DNA of 64,000 nt from the NCBI GenBank assembly GCA_965261255.1, contig CBDHCQ010000004.1, positions 2,356,001 through 2,420,000 on the forward strand, written 5' to 3'. Positions 15,966-24,600 of the stretch are shown piece by piece. The first letter of the stretch is position 1; each line of letters begins with the position of its first letter. This DNA is from Bin80 sp965261255 (GTDB taxonomy: Bacteria > Bacteroidota > Rhodothermia > Rhodothermales > Bin80). The translations under genes and the position numbers were made by a program. The notes below the pieces were generated by a model. It saw nothing but the letters and a program-made list of their open reading frames with translations, ran no database searches and had not been told where the DNA came from.

Positions 15966-17021
15966 TCATCCCTTGCGCGGCTGCAAATATCCCTTCTTAT
16001 GGAGCAATTCCGCATTGAGAATAGCGCCACCCGCGGCTCCACGGATAGTATTGTGAGAGAGAACCACAAACTTGTGGTCAAGAACCTCGCAGGGACGAAT
16101 TCTGCCAATGCTGACGGTCATGCCGCCCCCAATCTCTGAATGACGCCTCGGCTGCGGAAATCGCTCATCCTCAAAAACACGCAGAAATCTTTCAGGCTCA
16201 CTAGGTAGTTCCAAGTCTCGGATCGGGCTTTCAAAAGACTCGAATACTTCACGCACCTCATCCGAATTCGCACGCGACCCCAGCCTGACAGAAACACACT
16301 CCAGGTGTCCCTCGAGAACCGGAACTCGGTTGCACTGTGCGCTAATCGTAATGCGCTCGGTTTGAATCGCGCCATCAACCAGCCTACCTAAGAGCTTATT
16401 CGGCTCGTGAACAAGCTTATCCTCTTCTCCACCTATAAAAGGCACAATATTGGCGAGCGCATCCAGTGACGGGACGCCCGGATGCCCGGCACCGGAAAGG
16501 GCCTGCATTGTCGTTACCTGAACCGCCTCCAGGCCAAACGCATCATGAAGAGGTTTGAGCGCGCACGTCAGGCCAACCGTGGAGCAGTTGGGGTTGGTGA
16601 CAATGTATCCCCCTTGTCCCCAATCCTGGTTGTTTATCAATGCAATATGATCTGGATTAATCTCCGGGATCAGAAGGGGCACATCCTTATGCATCCTGAA
16701 GCTTTTCGCATTGGAGATCACCGGATACCCTTCGCTCGCCAGTCTGGGTTCTGCGCGATCGGCCAAAGAGGCAGGCAAACCTGAGAACACAAAATCACAT
16801 GATAACTCTGTATTCAATGACACTACCTCCATTGAGGCGATGGCCTCCGGTATAGGTGCACTGCCAATCCAGTTGACTGCCTGGCTGTATTGATATCCAG
16901 CCGATCTGTCAGATGCAGCCAAGTCTGTGACCTTGAACCACGGATGCCCCTCAAGCAACTCAACAAACTTCTGCCCAACAGCACCCGTAGCTCCAATAAT
17001 TCCCACTCTGAGCTTTGTCAT
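15966..17021 (-). CDS. asd: Aspartate-semialdehyde dehydrogenase
   Basis: Reduces aspartyl phosphate to aspartate semialdehyde, the branch point to lysine/diaminopimelate, threonine and methionine. The NADP-binding loop is GIIGATGAVGQKFV (residues 7-20) and the catalytic cysteine is C146 in TNPNCSTVGL. The active-site region QALSGAGHPGVPSLDAL, the substrate-binding EGHLECVSV, and the late SHNTIRGAAGGAI are those of the archaeal/fungal-type ASADH. Length is 351 residues. It lies near metX-metY, which draw on the same pathway, and its ATG overlaps the stop of a possible small upstream frame. Confidence 0.94.
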   Translation of the reverse strand: MTKLRVGIIGATGAVGQKFVELLEGHPWFKVTDLAASDRSAGYQYSQAVNWIGSAPIPEAIASMEVVSLNTELSCDFVFSGLPASLADRAEPRLASEGYPVISNAKSFRMHKDVPLLIPEINPDHIALINNQDWGQGGYIVTNPNCSTVGLTCALKPLHDAFGLEAVQVTTMQALSGAGHPGVPSLDALANIVPFIGGEEDKLVHEPNKLLGRLVDGAIQTERITISAQCNRVPVLEGHLECVSVRLGSRANSDEVREVFESFESPIRDLELPSEPERFLRVFEDERFPQPRRHSEIGGGMTVSIGRIRPCEVLDHKFVVLSHNTIRGAAGGAILNAELLHKKGYLQPRKG

Positions 17022-17137
17022 TCTTCAATTCTTACCAGCATGATACAGGCGGGCATGCTACGATCACTGATCACAATTGTGTCACCTGACGGAAGATCTG
17101 TGTAATAGCCAGTCTTTCTGCTTTTCACTGAATTCAT
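17018..17137 (-). CDS. Possible 39-residue leader peptide coupled to asd
   Basis: A short frame beginning ATG 17137 (MNSVKSRKTGYYTDLPSGDT) has GAGG 6-9 nt before its start and ends in TGA sharing a 4-nt ATGA overlap with the asd start codon. This arrangement suggests translational coupling. I do not recognise the peptide and its codon content proves nothing at this length, so it may be chance. Confidence 0.25.
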   Translation of the reverse strand: MNSVKSRKTGYYTDLPSGDTIVISDRSMPACIMLVRIEE

Positions 17138-17376
17138 GAAGCCCTCAACCGGAGACCCCCAGAGCGCGGAGGATTCAATCAGAAAGAAGGATTTGATTAG
17201 TATCAATTAGCTCTGCACAACTGGTGTTGACCGGACATCAATGATCTGGGCTGTTTGAGTCCTAGATTCCTCTTTCAGTATGACTTAAGGGCGTGGACTT
17301 GCATTGGAAGAGAAGGATGCAGCGCTTACTGGTGGGGGACGCCAAGCACTGCTACCCGCAAACCGCATGGTGCACA
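17138..17376. other. Intergenic region between metX and asd, nothing identified
   Basis: This stretch follows the metX stop and precedes asd, both on the minus strand. I see no tRNA, clear terminator or recognisable riboswitch. It probably holds the asd promoter, but no confident promoter motif can be picked. Confidence 0.4.
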
Positions 17377-18453
17377 TCACCCACATGCACTGAGCACACT
17401 TCTGTTTTCAGTAACCGAATCGATCAACGGATCAATCTCACGCCGACGCCACCGTAGGACTATCTGGTTTAACTCCTCCTGATAAAGCAGGAAAGTATCA
17501 TGACCATGGGGACCCTCCATAATCGCCAACTCTGCATGTGGGATGTATTCTACAAGTTCTTCTGACTCTTCCAGTAAGTAGAGAACATCCGAGCGGACAC
17601 CAACGGCCAACGTAGGCTGACGAATAGTTGAAAGCACGGCTTCGTACGTACCCCGCCCCTGCGACACATCATGCGTATCCATCAGGTACGTCAGATAAAC
17701 GTAACAGGCTGGATCAAATCGACTGACAATTTTATCGCCATGATGCTGGAGCCAAGTTTCAACCTCGAAGGAATTTGACCCGTTCTGGTTACGTCCAAAC
17801 CTGCCCTCAAAAGATGCAAGCGATCGATAAGATACCATGGCCATCATACGTGCAGCCGCCAAGCCATCCCTGGGCGGTTTGTGCGCCGCATAACCGCCCC
17901 CTTTCCATTTGGGATCAGCATAAATGGCCTGTCGTTGCGCCTCGCTCCAAGCGATACACCATGAGGAGTGACGTCCACCTACCGCGATGGGTACGACTCC
18001 GCGTACGTAGTCGGTTCCATAAAATGCCCACTCAAGCGCCTGCATCCCTCCCATACTCCCGCCGATTGCAAACGCAATACTGCTAACTCCCAGTCTGTCC
18101 AACAACTTCTTATGCAGCGCAACAGTATCCCGCACTGTTGCCTGGGGCAGCATATTTCCGTAGCTCTTGCCAGTATCTGGATTGGTTGAAATCGGGGACA
18201 ACGTCCCATACGGAGATCCAATCACGTTGGCACATATGACAAAAAACTTATCCGTATCAAGTGCCTTACCCGGGCCAATGCAACCCGACCACCATGAAAG
18301 AGCATTCGGGGTGCTCGTCAGCGAATGCCCAACAATGATCACATTGTCTCCAGCCTCATTAAGCTCGCCCCAGCGTTCATAGCCCACCGGGACATCCCTT
18401 AAAACAGTGCCGTTGGACAGTTCCAGCTTTGGTATGGTCAATATTCTTGACAT
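17377..18453 (-). CDS. metX: Homoserine O-acetyltransferase
   Basis: Acylates homoserine, usually with acetyl-CoA, to make the substrate for direct sulfhydrylation to homocysteine. It has an alpha/beta-hydrolase fold: VGHSLTSTPNALSWWSG, CANVIGSPYGTLSPIS, and the nucleophile elbow AIGGSMGGMQALEW with Ser133. The late acid and histidine lie in VGVRSDVLYL and EGPHGHDTFL. ATG 18453 is taken as start; GTG 18474 is possible and would shorten the gap to metY to 38 bp. Length is 358 residues. The gene follows metY closely on the same strand, behind the SAM riboswitch, so both should shut down when S-adenosylmethionine is plentiful. Confidence 0.94.
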   Translation of the reverse strand: MSRILTIPKLELSNGTVLRDVPVGYERWGELNEAGDNVIIVGHSLTSTPNALSWWSGCIGPGKALDTDKFFVICANVIGSPYGTLSPISTNPDTGKSYGNMLPQATVRDTVALHKKLLDRLGVSSIAFAIGGSMGGMQALEWAFYGTDYVRGVVPIAVGGRHSSWCIAWSEAQRQAIYADPKWKGGGYAAHKPPRDGLAAARMMAMVSYRSLASFEGRFGRNQNGSNSFEVETWLQHHGDKIVSRFDPACYVYLTYLMDTHDVSQGRGTYEAVLSTIRQPTLAVGVRSDVLYLLEESEELVEYIPHAELAIMEGPHGHDTFLLYQEELNQIVLRWRRREIDPLIDSVTENRSVLSACG

Positions 18454-18512
18454 CGGATTAACCAAGCCGCGCACCCGAAATTTACTCAGGTGCGCAGCCC
18501 GTCAAAAAATCG

Positions 18513-19841
18513 TTAGGATACGACCTCGGCGCTAACAGAGCTCAGGGCCTGAGAAAAATCAGACTTAATGTCGTCAATATGCTCAATACCCACCGAGACA
18601 CGAATCAAATCTTCGGTAACTCCTGCAGACACCTGCTCCTCTCGCGCCAATTGCTGGTGCGTTGTGGAAGCAGGATGAATCACGAGCGTTTTGGCATCGC
18701 CAACATTTGCCAGATGACTGGCCAACTTTGTGTTATTAACAAATGACTGACCAGCCTCCAGACCACCCTCGACGCCGAATGAAAGCACAGGACCAAAGCC
18801 GTTTCTCAGGTACTGCCGTGCATTCTCATGGTATGGATGCGTCTCAAGTCCAGGATAACTGACCCAGGAAACCTCTGGCCGCGCGAGTAACCAGTGTGCC
18901 AGCTCCAGAGCATTGTCACAACTGCGCTGTACGCGTAGCGACAATGTTTCCAATCCCTGGAGCAACAGGAAGGAGCCAAATGGATTCTGGCACGGCCCCA
19001 GATCACGCAGTCCCTCAACGCGGGCGCGGATTATGAAAGCAAGGTTCGCCCCTAATACTCCACGAGGACCGAAAACATCCCAAAAGCTCAGACCATGATA
19101 GGCCGGGGATGGCTCAGTGAAGCTTTGAAAGCGCCCGTTATCCCATGAGAAGCTGCCGGCATCAATGATCACCCCACCAATTGTATTACCATGGCCTCCT
19201 ATCCATTTGGTGGCACTGGCAACTACAATATCGGCACCATGATCAATCGGACGGCATAGATAACCTGCCGCGCCAAACGTATTGTCAACGACTAGGGGAA
19301 CACCATTGCTCTTGGCGACCTTGGCAATGGCTTCAAAGTCCGGCACATTGAAGCGGGGGTTTCCGATCGTTTCGAGGTAGATTGCCTTGGTCCGCTCATC
19401 AATCAAAGCCTCGATGGACCGGGGCTTATCGCCATCTGCGAACCGAACACTGATTCCCAGTCTCGGCAGCGTGACCTTGAACTGGTTATAGGTCCCGCCA
19501 TACAGATAACTGGATGAGACAATATTGTCGCCGGATTCTGCCAGCGTTGCAAGAGCAAGGAACTGGGCTGCCTGTCCACTGGAAGTGGCCAGAGCTGCTA
19601 GACCACCCTCAAGCGCTGCAATACGCTTTTCGAAAACATCATTCGTTGGATTCATGATCCGCGTGTAGATGTTTCCGAACTCTTTTAGCGCGAATAAATC
19701 TGCTCCGTGATCGGAGTCATTGAAGACGTACGAGGTCGTAGCATAAACCGGCACCGCACGAGAATTGGTAGTTGGATCCGGTTCCTGCCCCGCATGGACC
19801 TGCAGTGTATCAAAGTGAAGCGATTGACCGTTCTGTGACAT
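18513..19841 (-). CDS. metY: O-acetylhomoserine sulfhydrylase (aminocarboxypropyltransferase)
   Basis: PLP enzyme that forms homocysteine from O-acetylhomoserine and sulfide. It belongs to the Cys/Met metabolism family: FDTLQVHAGQEPDPTT, AVPVYATTSYVF, YTRIMNPTNDVFEKRIAALE, a PLP-phosphate contact in TSSGQAAQ, DNTFGAAGYLCRPIDHGAD and the PLP lysine K212 in VASATKWIGGHGN. The late motif VIHPASTTHQQL is typical of MetY. The ATG at 19841 is preferred, with AGAGG about 9 nt upstream, over the longer frame to 19886. Length is 442 residues. metX follows after about 60 bp. Confidence 0.95.
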   Translation of the reverse strand: MSQNGQSLHFDTLQVHAGQEPDPTTNSRAVPVYATTSYVFNDSDHGADLFALKEFGNIYTRIMNPTNDVFEKRIAALEGGLAALATSSGQAAQFLALATLAESGDNIVSSSYLYGGTYNQFKVTLPRLGISVRFADGDKPRSIEALIDERTKAIYLETIGNPRFNVPDFEAIAKVAKSNGVPLVVDNTFGAAGYLCRPIDHGADIVVASATKWIGGHGNTIGGVIIDAGSFSWDNGRFQSFTEPSPAYHGLSFWDVFGPRGVLGANLAFIIRARVEGLRDLGPCQNPFGSFLLLQGLETLSLRVQRSCDNALELAHWLLARPEVSWVSYPGLETHPYHENARQYLRNGFGPVLSFGVEGGLEAGQSFVNNTKLASHLANVGDAKTLVIHPASTTHQQLAREEQVSAGVTEDLIRVSVGIEHIDDIKSDFSQALSSVSAEVVS

Positions 19842-19927
19842 GAGTTTAGCCTCTGCTTTTGTTAAGGATGATGAATGGCACAACATTGGCCGTCATCAAA
19901 AAGCTTTCTGGCTCTCCCACGAAAGAC

Positions 19928-19955
19928 CCCTTCCCAGGTAGGATGGACGGAAGGG
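19928..19955 (-). terminator. Candidate expression-platform hairpin of the SAM riboswitch
   Basis: Between the aptamer and metY, the minus strand can pair CCCTTCC with GGAAGGG across a 14-nt loop, followed by GGTCTTTCG. The U-tract is poor, so this is only a candidate attenuator. Confidence 0.3.
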
Positions 19956-19996
19956 ATTGGACCAGAGTCGATTACAAAATCGAATCATTCCTCCCG

Positions 19997-20113
19997 CTCA
20001 TCTGTCCTCGCATAACTCGAGGCAGGAAGTGGCACCTTTCACGCAAGGCGTCCAAACCTTGCGGGGGTTGCCAGGGTTTCACGGGGCCTGAACCCTCCAC
20101 CCTTCTTGATGAG
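19997..20113 (-). promoter_or_regulatory. SAM-I riboswitch upstream of metY-metX
   Basis: The minus strand carries the canonical SAM-I aptamer. P1 pairs CTCATC (from 20113) with GATGAG (to 19997). The core reads AAGGGTGGAGGG, GGCCCCGTGAAACCC and TGGCAACC. P3 is the strong stem CGCAAGG/CCTTGCG, then AAGGTGCCACTTCCTGCC leads into P4 (CCTCG/CGAGG). It lies about 155 nt before the metY start and is expected to repress metY and metX when S-adenosylmethionine binds. Confidence 0.95.
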
Positions 20114-20204
20114 CCGGCACGAATATCGTGTCAACTGGGACTATTATACGGCTTTATCAGGAAAAGTTCAACAGTTTTGCCGTTTCTGGAAAAAATATCT
20201 TGAT

Positions 20205-21659
20205 TCATCTCCGTGGCAGATCCCCTTCCCCTTTTGTCGGCAGTGCAATAAACCCCGATAGATATGCATCTGCATGCCGTGCGGCCTCCCGCCCCTCACT
20301 GATAGCCCACACTACCAGGGACTGCCCACGGCGTGCATCTCCTGCCGCAAAGATACCAGGTACATTCGTCTGGTAATCACTGCCCGTCTTGAAGTTACTC
20401 CTCTTATCCAGTCTTACCCCCAACGTATTTGCCATACTTGCACCCTCTGGGCCAGTATAGCCTACAGCTAAAAGTACGAGGTCAGCCGGCCACTGCCTTT
20501 TCGTTCCCTCTAGCTCAATGACCTTTCGCCCCTGAAGTTCTACATTGACCGTTTGTAGACTTTCTACATGGCCATTTTTGCCCTTGAATGCCTTTGTCAT
20601 AATACTCCAGTGACGGTCTGCCCCCTCCTCGTGCGAGGAACTGGTCCTTAAAACCATCGGATAATAGGGCCACGGCTGGTGCTCCGGCCGTTCATCCGGG
20701 GGCGTAGGTAATAGCTCAAACTGAGTGATCGAACGTGCCCCCTGTCGATTGGCAGTACCAACACAGTCACTACCCGTGTCTCCTCCTCCAATAACAATGA
20801 CATCCTTGCCTTTCGCACTTATATGGTCGATGCCCTCGCGGATCAGGTCGTCTCCCGCGTTAAGTTTGTTTTGCTGACGCAGATAGTCAAATGCAAAATG
20901 AATGTTTTTCAGTTTGCGTCCACGGACCGGCAAATCACGGGGCCGTGTCGCTCCTGTACATATGATAATTGCATCAAAGCTGCGCAGACGTGAGCAGGTG
21001 TATGTGTTTCCCACATCCGCGTGCGTGATAAACTGTATACCATCCTTCCTCATTACATCAAGCCGACGATCAAGCACCCATTTTTCCAGCTTAAAATCCG
21101 GGATACCATATCGCAGCAATCCGCCGATTCGATCATCCCGTTCCAATACTGTCACACGATGTCCTGCACGATTGAGCTGATCCGCTGCCGCCAGTCCAGC
21201 TGGACCGGATCCTACCACAGCAACCTTTTTTCCTGTTCTTTTCACTGGCTGCTCTGGTTTTACCCATCCTGACCGAAATGCATATTCGATTATCTCCTTT
21301 TCGATCTGCTCAATCGTAACGGGATCATCATTGATCCCCAATACGCATGCCGACTCGCAGGGAGCAGGGCAGATTCGTCCGGTGAATTCGGGGAAATTGT
21401 TTGTTGCGTTTAACCGCTCATACGCCATGTGCCAATCCCCCCGGTACGCGAGATCGTTCCAGTCAGGAATCACATTCCCCAATGGACAGCCTGTCTGGCA
21501 GAAAGGCGTCCCGCAATCCATACAGCGGGCAGCTTGGCGACGCAGGCGGTTCTCACTGAACGGGGAATACACTTCACGCCAATCCGTCACACGTTCTTCA
21601 ACCGGACGCTGATCGGGAAGCTCGCGCTGGTACTCAATAAATCCGGTAACTTTGGCCAT
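20205..21659 (-). CDS. gltD: Glutamate synthase (NADPH) small subunit
   Basis: FAD and iron-sulfur oxidoreductase that feeds NADPH electrons to the large subunit for GOGAT. The N-terminal cysteine clusters (ARCMDCGTPFCQTGCPLGN and GRICPAPCESACVLG) would hold [4Fe-4S] centres. A FAD-binding VVGSGPAGLAAADQL and an NADPH-binding VIGGGDTGSDCVGTA follow, and GIFAAGDARRGQSLVVWAI closes the fold. Length from ATG 21659 is 484 residues. It starts 4 nt after the gltB stop codon, so the two subunits are almost certainly co-translated. Confidence 0.95.
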   Translation of the reverse strand: MAKVTGFIEYQRELPDQRPVEERVTDWREVYSPFSENRLRRQAARCMDCGTPFCQTGCPLGNVIPDWNDLAYRGDWHMAYERLNATNNFPEFTGRICPAPCESACVLGINDDPVTIEQIEKEIIEYAFRSGWVKPEQPVKRTGKKVAVVGSGPAGLAAADQLNRAGHRVTVLERDDRIGGLLRYGIPDFKLEKWVLDRRLDVMRKDGIQFITHADVGNTYTCSRLRSFDAIIICTGATRPRDLPVRGRKLKNIHFAFDYLRQQNKLNAGDDLIREGIDHISAKGKDVIVIGGGDTGSDCVGTANRQGARSITQFELLPTPPDERPEHQPWPYYPMVLRTSSSHEEGADRHWSIMTKAFKGKNGHVESLQTVNVELQGRKVIELEGTKRQWPADLVLLAVGYTGPEGASMANTLGVRLDKRSNFKTGSDYQTNVPGIFAAGDARRGQSLVVWAISEGREAARHADAYLSGFIALPTKGEGDLPRR

Positions 21660-21663
21660 CGTG

Positions 21664-24600
21664 TCACGCGGCAACAGCTAATTGGTCTGATTCGCTGGCC
21701 AGGCGTCTCAGTGCATTGCGATACTCAATGGGCATTACCTGGATAAACTCCGTCAATGCTTTCTTCCAGTTCTCCAGAATCCACTGCGCTGCGCGACTCC
21801 CGGTGTACTCAAAGTGGTTCTCAATCATGGCCCGCAACTCCGCAATGTCTTTCTCATCTTCTACACGCAGCAATTCAACCGATTCCATGTTGCAGCGTCC
21901 CCTCCTGAATTCACGTGTGGCATCAATTACATACGCAATCCCTCCACTCATTCCAGCAGCAAAATTCCGGCCGGTTTCTCCGAGAACGACGACACGCCCC
22001 CCAGTCATATACTCACAACCATGATCTCCCACAGCCTCAACCACCGCACGAACCCCACTGTTTCTCACACAAAAACGTTCACCGGCTCCTCCACGTATGT
22101 AAACCTCCCCGCTTGTGGCACCGTATAGCGCGACATTACCCACCGTGATATTCTTATGCGGTACATAGGTCGCCTCAGGTGGCGGCATTATCGTCAACTT
22201 TGCACCCGAGAGCCCCTTGCCAAAGTAATCGTTCGCATCGCCCTGGATATTGAATGTAATGCCCTTGCAGGCAAATGCGGCAAAGCTTTGACCTGCGGAG
22301 CCAATACAGTTGAAAGTCACCGTATCATCCGGCAAAGGCGCTGTACGAAAACGTTGCGTGATCGCATTACTTAGCATAGTACCCACAGTCCGGTTAGTAT
22401 TCCTGATTTGAATATCAGCAACTACCGACTCGCGCTTCTCCAGAGTAGGCTTGGCCAAAGCGATCAGCGTGTGGTCCAATGCCCCTTCCAGTCCGTGATC
22501 TTGATTGGTGACTGCGAAGACTTTAAGCTCTTCCGGTACCTCAGGGCGGACAAGGATCCGTGACAGGTCCAAGTGACGTGCTTTCCAGTGCTTGATATTC
22601 CGTCGCGGTTTGAGCAGATCAACACGTCCGCGCATCTCCGTGAGTGTACGGACTCCCAACCGTGCCATTATTTTTCGCAAATCTTCTGCGACAAAATGCA
22701 GATAGTTCACAACGTGCTCCGGTTGACCACGAAATTTCTTGCGCAGTTCGGGATCCTGCGTGGCAATTCCCACGGGGCAGGTGTTCAAGTGACATTTGCG
22801 CATCATTATGCAGCCTAGAGCCACCAAGGGGGCGGTTGCAAAACCAAATTCATCTGCACCCAGGAGTGCTGCTACTGCAACATCTCTACCAGTCTTCATC
22901 TGACCATCACACTCAACGATGATTCGTGAGCGCAACCCGTGGTTTACGAGTGTTTGATGCGTTTCTGATAGCCCAAGCTCCCAGGGCAGCCCCGCGTGCA
23001 TGATGGATGTTTGCGGTGATGCACCTGTACCTCCATCCGTTCCACTGATGAGCACGACATCCGCTTTCCCCTTGGCTACACCCGCTGCAACCGTACCTAC
23101 TCCCACTTCTGACACCAGCTTGACACTGATCCGTGCACGCGGATTCGCGTTCTTGAGATCATGGATCAACTGCGCCAAATCCTCTATAGAATAAATGTCA
23201 TGATGCGGCGGTGGAGAAATCAGTCCCACATAAGGTGTGGAATGCCGCAGCTTTGCAATCCAGGGATAAACCTTCTTGCCCGGTAGCTGGCCGCCTTCTC
23301 CCGGCTTGGCCCCCTGCGCCATCTTGATTTGGATCTCGTCAGCGCTTTCCAGGTATTCAATCGTCACTCCAAACCTGCCGGAAGCAACCTGCTTGATTCG
23401 ACTTCGACGGGAATTGTTTTTCCCATACCGCTCAGGACCTTCCCCTCCTTCCCCGGTATTGCTTTTGCCACCGATGGAGTTCATTGCAATGGCCAGTGCT
23501 TCGTGCGTTTCGCCACTTATTGACCCATTAGACATGGCCCCCGTCTTGAACGACTTAACGATCTCGGTCCATGGCATAACCTCATCTATGTCCACTGGTT
23601 TGGCCTTCGCATAGTTGAAGGAAAGCAGTCCCCTTAAAGTGTTTACCGCTCCTTTATTAATCTCATCTGCAAAAGCCTTGTAAGATTTATGAGACTGCGC
23701 CCTTGCGGCTTCCTGCATATTGGCAATCGCCGTCGGACTGAATGCGTGACGTTCACCTCCTCGGCGCCACTGATACTGTCCCCCTACATCCAGAGGGTAA
23801 ACTCCGGAGACTTTTTTTATTGGATACGCGCGCTCATGCCGCATAACCACCTCTCTGGTGATCTCTTTCAGTCCAATGCCCCCGATCCGTGACGGGGTAC
23901 GGCAGAAGTATTCATCAATCACCTGCGAATTCAACCCAATGGCCTCAAATATCTGTGCTCCACGATAACTCTGCAGGGTCGAAATTCCCATTTTGGACAT
24001 GACCTTTAGCAACCCGTGTCCAATGGCCTTGATGAAGTGCTCTTCAACGTCTGCTATAGAATTGTCTCCAAGTTGACCTCGGTGAGCCATCTGGCGAACG
24101 CTGGATAACGCTACGTATGGACAGATTGCCTCTGCGCCATAACCGATCAGCATTGCAAAGTGATGTACCTCGCGCGGTTCCCCGCTGTCTACAATCAGAC
24201 CACATCGAAGTCGCAACCCTTTTTCGATCAGATAATGATGTACTGCTCCCGTAGCCAGCAAGGCTGGCATAGGCAATTGATCTTTTCCGGCCGCGCGATC
24301 AGAGAGAACAATCAGACTACATCCGTGACTGATGGATTGCGTAGCTTCCTCCTGGAGGCGCTCGAGTGCCATCGAAAGTTCCCCCGGCTGAAAACACATA
24401 TTAAGCGTGGCAACACCTGCAATTCCCGTTTCAATTGAAGACAGATCCGCTTCGGTAAGTATTGGCTGATTCAAGCGCAACTTTTCACAATGCCAAGGTC
24501 CTTCCGTAAAAAGATTACCACTGGATCCCAGGTTCAGCGCAAGCGACGTTACCATAGATTCACGGATCGCATCCAGTGGGGGATTCGTAACCTGTGCAAA

